A stretch of 6,263 nt of DNA from Gammaproteobacteria bacterium (GTDB taxonomy: Bacteria > Pseudomonadota > Gammaproteobacteria > Pseudomonadales > UBA3067), in contig JAHRVS010000432.1 in the NCBI GenBank assembly GCA_019090565.1, positions 1-6,263 on the forward strand, written 5' to 3'. The notes under the pieces were generated by a model that was given only the letters and a program-made list of their open reading frames with translations, did no database searches and had not been told where the DNA came from. Positions 1 to 5,436 of this stretch are shown here, piece by piece. Numbering within the stretch: the first letter of the stretch is position 1; every line of letters begins with the position of its first letter. Made by a program: the position numbers and the translations under genes.

Positions 1-614
1 ATGGCATTACACTTCACCTCAGAGAAGACCGTCGGCATATTCAAGATCGAGATCTACATTTATTGAAAGAGGTGTGTCAGACACGCATTAACCTTGAAAT
101 GGCGGTCACCGATGAGATGCTAGCAATAGCATCGGAATTAAAGCCAGAGTATTGCTGTCTCGTGCCAGAAAAGCGAGAAGAGCTGACCACAGAAGGTGGC
201 CTGGATGTAGTGAAACATTTTGAATTAGTTAAAAATGCCTGTGAACGCTTAGCTGAAAATGAAATTGAAGCATCGTTATTTATCGACGCAGACAGCGTCC
301 AAATTGATGCCGCCAAGCAGTGTGGAGCCAGCACCATTGAGATTCACACGGGGCACTGGGCTGATGCGGTAGGGAAACAGGCCAAAGTGGATGCCTATCA
401 GCGAATAGTAATGGCTGCTGAATACGCGTATCTGTCGGGTCTGGTCGTGAATGCTGGACATGGTTTGAACTACCATAACGTTGAGGCGATAGCCAAAATC
501 CCTGAATTAAATGAGCTGAATATTGGCCATGCTCTCATTGCCCAGGCTATGTTTGTAGGAATAGGCCCAGCGGTTGTCCAGATGAAGAAACTTATGCGCA
601 ACGCCCGAACTTAG
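1..614 (+). CDS. pdxJ: pyridoxine 5'-phosphate synthase PdxJ, 5' end outside window
   Basis: PdxJ is a cytoplasmic TIM-barrel enzyme that condenses 1-deoxy-D-xylulose 5-phosphate with 3-amino-2-oxopropyl phosphate to form pyridoxine 5'-phosphate, the last ring-forming step of DXP-dependent vitamin B6 synthesis. The frame is open from base 3 and gives about 203 residues beginning GITLHLREDRRH, which matches residue 41 onward of E. coli PdxJ, so about 40 N-terminal residues lie outside the window. Visible family signatures are HLREDR (His and Arg of the active site), NLEMAV (catalytic Glu), CCLVPEKREELTTEGGLDV, SLFIDAD, IEIHTG, NAGHGLNYHNV (active-site His) and LNIGHALI. The TAG stop is at 612-614, and acpS starts 29 nt later, as in the common recO-pdxJ-acpS order, so the two are probably co-transcribed. 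No frameshift or missing key residue is seen in the visible part. Confidence 0.97.
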   Translation, partial: GITLHLREDRRHIQDRDLHLLKEVCQTRINLEMAVTDEMLAIASELKPEYCCLVPEKREELTTEGGLDVVKHFELVKNACERLAENEIEASLFIDADSVQIDAAKQCGASTIEIHTGHWADAVGKQAKVDAYQRIVMAAEYAYLSGLVVNAGHGLNYHNVEAIAKIPELNELNIGHALIAQAMFVGIGPAVVQMKKLMRNART

Positions 615-643
615 GGAGTGATTAGCACCACCGGGGTCGAGTT

Positions 644-1036
644 ATGGTAATTGGTATAGGCACCGACATGGTCGAAGTTGATCGAATAGTGGGCGTTCTT
701 TCTCGTCGCGGTGAAAGTTTTGCGCGGCGAATACTTACACCGGTAGAATTTGAGGCGTTTCAGTCTAAAAAAGATAAAGCCCGCTTTCTTGCGAAACGCT
801 TTGCTGCCAAGGAAGCTGCTGCGAAGGCCTTGGGTACGGGGTTTCGCTTAGGTGTATCTTGGCAGGATTTCGAAGTAATCAATGATGAGTTAGGTAAGCC
901 CTGTTTACTATTACGGGGCAAAGCCCAATCTATAATGCAGGAAAAAGGTGCGGGAAGTAGCCACCTTAGTATCTCTGATGAAAAACACTACGCCATTGCA
1001 TTTGTTGTCTTTTCGGCAGGCGGTAAATCGGAATAA
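644..1036 (+). CDS. acpS: holo-[acyl-carrier-protein] synthase AcpS
   Basis: AcpS transfers 4'-phosphopantetheine from coenzyme A to a serine of apo-acyl carrier protein, making the carrier active for fatty acid synthesis. Family members are small Mg2+-dependent trimers in the cytoplasm. The 130-residue product is close to the usual 120-130. It starts VIGIGTDMVEVDRI, with Asp8 the Mg2+ ligand, and carries RFLAKRFAAKEAAAKALGTG at 48-66 with catalytic/metal-binding Glu57. FEVINDELGKP and the C-terminal HLSISDEKHYAIAFV also fit the family. The start at 644 is fixed by the conserved N-terminus, which sits right at the Met. A weak GGGG/GAG Shine-Dalgarno-like stretch lies at 633-641. The gene follows pdxJ and is convergent with prsR, with 6 nt between the two stop codons. 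Confidence 0.97.
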   Translation: MVIGIGTDMVEVDRIVGVLSRRGESFARRILTPVEFEAFQSKKDKARFLAKRFAAKEAAAKALGTGFRLGVSWQDFEVINDELGKPCLLLRGKAQSIMQEKGAGSSHLSISDEKHYAIAFVVFSAGGKSE

Positions 1037-1048
1037 AAAATGTTATTC
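1031..1048. terminator. weak inverted repeat over the convergent stop codons of acpS and prsR
   Basis: GAATAA (1031-1036) and TTATTC (1043-1048) form a perfect 6-bp inverted repeat around a 6-nt AAAATG loop. It arises because both proteins end in Glu-TAA. On the plus strand the stem runs into TTTT at 1049-1052, loosely like a Rho-independent terminator; on the minus strand the stem is followed by CCG with no further T-run. The stem has only one G-C pair per arm, so any termination would be inefficient. This is the only hairpin I see at the convergence point. Confidence 0.2.
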
Positions 1049-2419
1049 TTTTGGGGCTTGGACGTGGAATTTTTTGACCAAGGTGTAAAGCGTTGGCCGA
1101 GTCACACCTAGCAGTTTTGAGGCTTTTGCCATATTGTATTCCGTTTGTGCCAATGCACGAACAATGGCTTTACGCTCAGCTTCGTTGCGAACGGTTTTAA
1201 GGTTTAGTGCGAGGCTGTTGTCATGGCCTTCTTTGGTCTGAATATCTAAATCTTGCGCCGTTATTTTATTCCCTTCTGCCATAATGCAAGCGCGCTTAAC
1301 TTTGTTTTCCAGTTCTCGGATATTGCCTGGCCAATTGTGACTCTCGATGGCCTGAATGGCACCATCATTAAAACCTGCAATTGAGCGGTCTTGTTCCTTT
1401 GCGAAACGATTTAAAAAGGATCGGGCTAAGACCAGCGCATCGCCGTCTCGTTCGATAAGTGCTGGCAGTTTTAGTACAATTTCGCTCAGCCGATAATACA
1501 AATCTTCTCTAAATGAGCCCTCCTCAATCATCTTTTCGAGATTACGGTGGGTGGCACATACGATACGGACATTGACGGGAATATCCCTGTTGCTACCAAG
1601 GGGTTGAATGGTTCTTTCTTGTAAAAAGCGCAACATTTTTGCTTGCAATGACGAGGGCATATCGCCAATCTCATCGAGAAAAAGTGTGCCTCCATCGGCG
1701 TATTCTATTTTCCCTTTCTTCTTGGTGTTAGCACCAGTAAAGGCGCCTTTTTCGTATCCGAATAACTCACTTTCTAATAAGTTATCAGGTATAGCTGCGC
1801 AGTTTATCGGTGAGAAATTTTGACCTTTGCGCTCGCTAAAGCCGTGTAAGGCACGGGCGATAAGTTCTTTCCCTGTACCCGTATCACCGAGAATTAAAGC
1901 AGTGGCGTCGGTATCGGCAACGCGTTCCACCGTGCGGCACAACTTGAGCATTTCGGGGGAACTGGTAATAAGCCCAGTGATGGGCGATTGAATGCTTGCC
2001 TTTTCAAGAAGGCGGTTTTTCTCTTCGAGCTCAAAAAGGCGAAAGGCTCGGTTGACCACAAATTTTAGGATGTCTGCATCGATGGGTTTTTGGTAAAAGT
2101 CGTAGGCACCTCCGCCGATGGCTTTTACGGCGTTTTCTTTTTCTTCCCGCCCAGTGATAACGATTACTTTAGTTTTTGGGGCAAGGGTTTGAATTTGTTC
2201 GAGTATGGAAAAGCCCACACTGGACCCCCCTGGATCTGGGGGAAGACCTAGATCAAGAGTGATGACTTGTGGCTCAATTCGACGCAGAAGTGCAAGCGCT
2301 TCTTTTTCGTTGTCGCAAATAAAGATTTCTTCATCATCAAAGCACCACTTAAGCTGACTTTGCAAACCGGGGTCATCTTCGATGATTAAGAGGCGTCTGT
2401 TTTCTTGTTTTTTTGTCAT
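1043..2419 (-). CDS. prsR: PEP-CTERM-system sigma-54-dependent response regulator PrsR
   Basis: PrsR is an NtrC/AtoC-type cytoplasmic transcription activator that, when phosphorylated, uses ATP to open sigma-54 promoters. The 458 residues divide into three domains. The receiver (about 9-125) has acidic residues Glu14, Asp15 and Asp16, phosphoacceptor Asp56 in TLDLGLPPDPGG, Thr89, and Lys111 in YDFYQKPID. The AAA+ domain (about 147-380) has Walker A GDTGTGKE at 178-185, GAFTGA at 225-230 (the sigma-54 contact loop), Walker B GGTLFLDE at 243-250, arginine-finger candidates Arg304 and Arg310, and WPGNIREL at 363-370. A Fis-type helix-turn-helix lies at about 414-451. The LDLGLPPDPGG and GAYDFYQKPID stretches, and the adjacent PrsK, mark the PEP-CTERM-specific subfamily rather than AtoC itself. 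In Zoogloea, as I recall, PrsK, PrsR and RpoN control PEP-CTERM protein expression. All key residues are present, so it should be functional; its targets are not in this window. Confidence 0.93.
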   Translation of the reverse strand: MTKKQENRRLLIIEDDPGLQSQLKWCFDDEEIFICDNEKEALALLRRIEPQVITLDLGLPPDPGGSSVGFSILEQIQTLAPKTKVIVITGREEKENAVKAIGGGAYDFYQKPIDADILKFVVNRAFRLFELEEKNRLLEKASIQSPITGLITSSPEMLKLCRTVERVADTDATALILGDTGTGKELIARALHGFSERKGQNFSPINCAAIPDNLLESELFGYEKGAFTGANTKKKGKIEYADGGTLFLDEIGDMPSSLQAKMLRFLQERTIQPLGSNRDIPVNVRIVCATHRNLEKMIEEGSFREDLYYRLSEIVLKLPALIERDGDALVLARSFLNRFAKEQDRSIAGFNDGAIQAIESHNWPGNIRELENKVKRACIMAEGNKITAQDLDIQTKEGHDNSLALNLKTVRNEAERKAIVRALAQTEYNMAKASKLLGVTRPTLYTLVKKFHVQAPKE

Positions 2420-2426
2420 GGTTAAA

Positions 2427-2431
2427 CCCTA
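2427..2431 (-). promoter_or_regulatory. prsR ribosome-binding site overlapping the prsK stop codon
   Basis: Read on the minus strand, TAGGG ends 7 nt before the prsR ATG, and its TAG is the prsK stop codon. The AGGG Shine-Dalgarno core is therefore partly inside the end of prsK. This supports the prsR start at 2419 and suggests translational coupling, which would keep kinase and regulator amounts linked on one mRNA. Confidence 0.6.
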
Positions 2432-4513
2432 GTTCTTTGTCAAGGGTAAGGTAAGAGTAAACACGCTGCCTTTCCCAAGTTGGCTGTCTACGTGAATGCG
2501 ACCGTTTAAGGTTTTAATATATTCTTGGCACTGATAAACACCGATGCCCATGCCTGATACGCCTTTTGTACTTTTAAATGGTTGAAATAGTTCTGTGTCG
2601 ATAAATGACTGGGACATGCCGGATCCTGTGTCACTGAGAGTGATAGTTGCTTCTTCCATATCACTTGATATTTTAATGTTGATTGTATCGCTAATATCGC
2701 AGGCTTCCTGTGCATTTTTCACTAAATGGCTCAATACATTGAGAAGTTTTTCTTTGTTTGCTTGTACCGTGATGCTTTTATTGTGTTGAATAAAGACGGG
2801 GGTGGGCTCTCTATTTTGATGATTATCTGACAGCTGACGTAAGAGTGTGTTTAACTCCACATTTGAAAGTGTTTCCTGTGGACTTTTATCTGGCCGTGTT
2901 TCGCTAAGTTGACCTAAAAGTCGGGTCATTTTATTTACGGAGTGATCGGTGGTTTTGATCATGTCATCGATAAAGGCAGGGTTTGTTTTGTGTTTTTCGG
3001 CATTGCTGACTAATAAAGAAAGTTGGGAAACCAAGGTCTTTATGTCATGCACAATAAATGCAGACATTTGATGAAATGCATCAAACTCGCTGGCTTTGGC
3101 CAATGCACTGGCGGCTTCTTGCTGGGCAATGGCGCTAGCGACCTGTCTGCCCGCAACTTTGATGATGTCATGGTCTTCCCAGTTTAGAGTTTCGACCGTT
3201 CTAGATTTATTAAGAATGATAAATCCGTATAAGGTGTCATGAAGCATTAAAGGCGTGATTAGCCATGCTTCTCGTTGTTGGTTTAGCCAATCCGGTACCG
3301 GTAAATGCCCGTAAAGATCTGGGTCCTCTTTAAGCTCGTTTAGATCAATGACCCATTTATTTTTACTGAGAAATTTCAACATCGGTTCGGATCGGGGTAA
3401 TTGAGTTTCGGGGGGGCGAGGCATGCTAATGGCTAACTGGAAATAAAAATTTTGTTCCTGATCAGCGAGCCATAGGGCCCCGCCTTGGCTGCCCACTATT
3501 CTTGCCATTGCATAGACCGCGCGTTCTGGCAGAGGGCGCTCTTCGTTCGTTTCGCTTAAAATATCGGTGATTCTCAACCATTCCTTGCGGTAATCGTATT
3601 TGTAGCTAAATAGGTGTTGGCTTAAGAAAACTCTCAACCTCGCACGTAGTGACCCAGAAAAAACCAAGATAAATAGCAATAATCCACCCAAGGTTAGAAA
3701 TACAATCTGTAGTGCCCCACCCCAGTCGCTATTAAATGATTTTATATAGTAGGCGGCCGCTGCCATCAGAATAAGGTAGAAACCGGCCCCGAGAAAAATG
3801 GTTGAATGAAAGGTGAAATCTCTAGAGAGATTTAGGTTCATGGGGCCTGTACGGTTTCGATTGCTAGAGATCCGTATAAGAGGAATTGCCAGAAAGTTAA
3901 CAAACCCTCTTGAACCCCACAAAGAGGCGTTGATGTCACTGTAGAGCAGGGCATGGGAATACAAAAAAAAGTCGTACCCAATGATGAGTCCTAGCGCGAG
4001 ACAAAGAAACTTAATTTGCCAGCGGCTCTCGACCCGTGTATTGCGGAGAATTTGTTCGATTAAGATCAAGCCAAGAATTGTGTAGGCGATTTGCCACACA
4101 AGCTGGGCTTTACTTCCGAAGAGTAATTTAGTCAAAATCATTTCTGGTATATCGCTGAGAAAGCGGAAAAACAAGGGTAGCAAGGTTACTAAGCAGGCTA
4201 TTAGAGCGAGAAAGAAAAGGACTCGTCCTTCGGAGGTGCGCACAGAATCCATTTTTAAGCCAAGAATTCTGAGTAACAAAAAAGCCCAGGAAAGGTTCCT
4301 TAGACCTTCCAGAGTAAAACGAACGGTAAAAGAGGGGATTCCCCATAGACTCTGAGCCGCTATAGAGGCACTCCATGCGGCGGTGATGAAAGCGGCAATT
4401 ATCAAAGCGCGCCCAGAATCGCGACGGCCCCAACCAGCGATTGCAGAGAAACCCAGGTAAAGAAAACCAATGGCTCCAATAGAATGACTAACGATAGGTA
4501 GACTGAAATCCAT
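2429..4513 (-). CDS. prsK: PEP-CTERM-system membrane histidine kinase PrsK
   Basis: PrsK is the inner-membrane sensor kinase paired with PrsR. The 694-residue product begins with about eight hydrophobic segments (roughly 8-28, 36-58, 70-86, 97-118, 136-155, 168-190, 236-258, 267-288). A GAF-like region (about 325-465) follows, then a dimerisation/phosphoacceptor helix with His489 in AFIVHDIKTLVSQLSLL. Thr493 sits four residues after the His, as in the HxxxT/N pattern linked to phosphatase activity. The ATPase domain (about 585-694) has Asn600 in LVKNAQEA, DTGSGM at 628-633, QPFKSTKG and GMGIGVY at 654-660. Architecture and length fit the PrsK family. The signal sensed is unknown; no periplasmic sensor domain is evident. 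The start at 4513 is the only ATG before an upstream in-frame stop, but I see no good Shine-Dalgarno. It stops 9 nt before prsR and follows a 314-nt gap, so it probably has its own promoter. Confidence 0.92.
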   Translation of the reverse strand: MDFSLPIVSHSIGAIGFLYLGFSAIAGWGRRDSGRALIIAAFITAAWSASIAAQSLWGIPSFTVRFTLEGLRNLSWAFLLLRILGLKMDSVRTSEGRVLFFLALIACLVTLLPLFFRFLSDIPEMILTKLLFGSKAQLVWQIAYTILGLILIEQILRNTRVESRWQIKFLCLALGLIIGYDFFLYSHALLYSDINASLWGSRGFVNFLAIPLIRISSNRNRTGPMNLNLSRDFTFHSTIFLGAGFYLILMAAAAYYIKSFNSDWGGALQIVFLTLGGLLLFILVFSGSLRARLRVFLSQHLFSYKYDYRKEWLRITDILSETNEERPLPERAVYAMARIVGSQGGALWLADQEQNFYFQLAISMPRPPETQLPRSEPMLKFLSKNKWVIDLNELKEDPDLYGHLPVPDWLNQQREAWLITPLMLHDTLYGFIILNKSRTVETLNWEDHDIIKVAGRQVASAIAQQEAASALAKASEFDAFHQMSAFIVHDIKTLVSQLSLLVSNAEKHKTNPAFIDDMIKTTDHSVNKMTRLLGQLSETRPDKSPQETLSNVELNTLLRQLSDNHQNREPTPVFIQHNKSITVQANKEKLLNVLSHLVKNAQEACDISDTINIKISSDMEEATITLSDTGSGMSQSFIDTELFQPFKSTKGVSGMGIGVYQCQEYIKTLNGRIHVDSQLGKGSVFTLTLPLTKN

Positions 4514-4576
4514 TAGATATTGTGGTGCAGCGCAGTGAAGCGCATAAAAGTTTTCGGGGTCGTATTTTCCAAGAGG

Positions 4577-4594
4577 GTATACATGTATCTATAC
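4577..4594. promoter_or_regulatory. 18-bp dyad upstream of prsK, possible operator
   Basis: GTATACATGTATCTATAC has perfect outer arms GTATA (4577-4581) and TATAC (4590-4594), and contains a perfect 10-bp palindrome ATACATGTAT at 4579-4588. It lies 64-81 nt upstream of the prsK ATG. Its size and position fit a binding site for a dimeric regulator, but I recognise no specific consensus and AT-rich palindromes occur by chance. Confidence 0.3.
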
Positions 4595-4617
4595 AATGAG
4601 TTTAGGGGCGCTCTAAA
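4588..4617 (-). promoter_or_regulatory. weak sigma-70-like promoter candidate for prsK-prsR
   Basis: On the minus strand TTTAGA (4617-4612) and TATAGA (4593-4588) stand 18 nt apart. Each matches 4 of 6 consensus positions, and the -10 lacks the well-conserved final T. The -10 would sit inside the dyad at 4577-4594, so a protein bound there could repress. This would leave a leader of roughly 70 nt before prsK. It is a guess from weak matches; promoters for other sigma factors are equally possible. Confidence 0.2.
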
Positions 4618-4622
4618 GGCGC
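4601..4622. repeat. tandem imperfect 11-bp direct repeat upstream of prsK
   Basis: TTTAGGGGCGC (4601-4611) is followed immediately by TCTAAAGGCGC (4612-4622), with 8 of 11 positions identical. Head-to-tail 11-bp units put successive copies on about the same face of the helix, which suits an activator or repressor site about 90-110 nt upstream of the prsK start. No known consensus is recognised. It overlaps the candidate -35 element. Confidence 0.3.
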
Positions 4623-4642
4623 ATTTTTAACGCGATAGTTTC

Positions 4643-4662
4643 GTACATGAATCCTCGTGTAC
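4643..4662. repeat. 8-bp hairpin with 4-nt loop
   Basis: GTACATGA (4643-4650) pairs with TCGTGTAC (4655-4662) around the loop ATCC, with one G-T wobble on the plus strand. The right arm overlaps a perfect 8-bp palindrome GTGTACAC at 4657-4664. There is no following T-run on either strand, so it is not a simple terminator. A compact GTAC-rich hairpin of this kind is what one expects in a dispersed intergenic repeat or as a protein-binding site. Confidence 0.4.
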
Positions 4663-4712
4663 ACCCTTGCTCTATGGCTCGACTTACGGGGCTTCCTTGT
4701 GCTGGCATGGGG

Positions 4713-4778
4713 ATCACAATTTTTAGCGTTACCGTTTTATAAGGGATATTTGTGATGCTTAACCATAGCATAACGCTA
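4713..4778. repeat. two interleaved inverted repeats
   Basis: ATCACAA (4713-4719) is complementary to TTGTGAT (4750-4756), and TAGCGTTA (4724-4731) to TAACGCTA (4771-4778). The arms occur in the order A-B-A'-B', so both stems cannot form as simple nested hairpins; together they would give a pseudoknot-like fold, or alternative structures. A local stem ATAGC/GCTAT (4765-4769, 4775-4779) competes with B'. All arms are perfect but short and AT-rich. They lie 50-115 nt beyond the darP stop, so they could sit in the darP 3' transcript tail. Confidence 0.35.
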
Positions 4779-4827
4779 TATGGCTATTTTTCCAGTGATG
4801 GGCTTCTGGTATTAAAAAAGAATCGAC

Positions 4828-5391
4828 CTATAAGATGTCTAGGTGGTCTTTAAGGTAACGCTTTAATTTTTTTCTAGCCGGCGAAGCAGGAGCTGCTTTA
4901 AGTACTTCAGCTTGGTTATCTTCGTTCGTTTCTATGTGGTTTTTTAGTGCGTTACGCACCAGCTGATTGAGTTGCTGCCGGTCTAATTGGGAATTTTTCT
5001 GTATCAAGTCTTCGCTATTTTTCGAACCGGGCGCGAGTAGCTTTTCAATTATTTGTTCTAAGCGAGCATCGTTCCGCTGGTGGGTGACGGGTGAAGTTTC
5101 CAAGGTGTCTATTGCCGACTTAATAGCATCTACGTCGGTATCTCGAAGGATTTTTCCTATATATTGAAAGTGCCGACGAAGTGCGTTGAGGTTTTTGATC
5201 CTGTCCGCTTCTTCGAATGCTGCGAGCAGTGCATTGTTTAACGGCAGTTTGTTTCTCTTTTTAAGCGGGAGGTCGTAGATTTCCTTGCCTAGCGTTTTTA
5301 ATGCCTCGGCATCACGCTTGACTTGGCTTTTCGTAATGTAATCTTCGTCGTCAATATGAGCGTTAGAGTGCTTAGTAGGGGGCTTGGGCAT
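4828..5391 (-). CDS. darP: ribosome biogenesis factor DarP (YjgA, DUF615)
   Basis: DarP is a small cytoplasmic protein that associates with the 50S subunit and helps its late maturation. The 187-residue product is close to E. coli YjgA (183) and is rich in charged helices. Family signatures are KSQVKRDAEALKTLG at 21-35, LRRHFQYIGKILRDTDV at 71-87, QLDRQQLNQLVRNALK at 135-150 and KKLKRYLKDH at 174-183. The N-terminal 16 residues are acidic and poorly conserved, as in homologues. The ATG at 5391 is supported because little conserved sequence precedes KSQVKRD; a weak GGA lies about 9 nt upstream. It starts 45 nt after the mgtE stop on the same strand, so the two may share a transcript. In E. coli yjgA sits beside pmbA; here that neighbour is absent and prsK follows. 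Confidence 0.93.
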   Translation of the reverse strand: MPKPPTKHSNAHIDDEDYITKSQVKRDAEALKTLGKEIYDLPLKKRNKLPLNNALLAAFEEADRIKNLNALRRHFQYIGKILRDTDVDAIKSAIDTLETSPVTHQRNDARLEQIIEKLLAPGSKNSEDLIQKNSQLDRQQLNQLVRNALKNHIETNEDNQAEVLKAAPASPARKKLKRYLKDHLDIL

Positions 5392-5400
5392 GATTGTAGT

Positions 5401-5428
5401 CCATAGAGCAAATGAGAGAGCAAGGGTG
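5401..5428 (-). repeat. short direct repeat in the mgtE-darP spacer
   Basis: On the minus strand, TTGCTCT occurs twice with a 12-nt period (5423-5417 and 5411-5405) inside CACCCTTGCTCT...TTGCTCTATGG. The plus strand at 4662-4677 carries CACCCTTGCTCTATGG, exactly what remains if one 12-nt unit is removed. This may be an inverted, shortened copy of the same element or coincidence, since a 12-mer match somewhere in 6 kb is not rare. Confidence 0.3.
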
Positions 5429-5436
5429 CTGAGTCT

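Larger units (their letters stand above)
4514..4827. other. 314-nt non-coding gap between darP and prsK
   Basis: Both flanking genes are on the minus strand, so this stretch should hold the end of the mgtE-darP transcript and the start of the prsK-prsR one. I see no RNA gene and no credible coding region. It does hold several structured elements listed separately: a promoter-like pair and dyad near prsK, a tandem 11-bp imperfect repeat, a hairpin at 4643-4662 and two interleaved inverted repeats at 4713-4778. No strong Rho-independent terminator was found for darP: the CCAG/CTGG stem at 4792-4809 is only 4 bp and is not followed by T residues on the minus strand. No sigma-54 -24/-12 pair was found on the minus strand. 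Confidence 0.7.

Noticed and set aside
63..614. A start codon for pdxJ at the TTG at base 63
   Set aside because: The frame is open upstream to the window edge and encodes the conserved GITLHLREDRRH stretch of PdxJ, so this TTG is an internal leucine codon.
4613..4708. 31-codon minus-strand frame upstream of prsK
   Set aside because: No ribosome-binding site and no recognised family; it covers repeats and the candidate -35 region, so coding is unlikely.
4703..4718. Sigma-54-like -24 element TGGCATG on the plus strand
   Set aside because: The -12 half reads TCACA rather than TTGCA, lacking the critical G, and it points away from prsK with no plus-strand gene downstream.
4647..4742. 31-codon plus-strand frame with a hydrophobic C-terminus
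   Set aside because: There is no Shine-Dalgarno, no recognisable family, and the start lies inside a hairpin. A frame of the same length also exists on the opposite strand, which points to chance.
4756..4778. Integron attC-like core (GCTTAAC)
   Set aside because: One RYYYAAC match occurs but there is no paired GTTRRRY at the right spacing, no integrase and no gene cassette.
4792..4809. Terminator hairpin after darP
   Set aside because: The stem is only 4 bp (CCAG/CTGG), has a 10-nt loop, and is followed by A residues rather than T residues on the minus strand.
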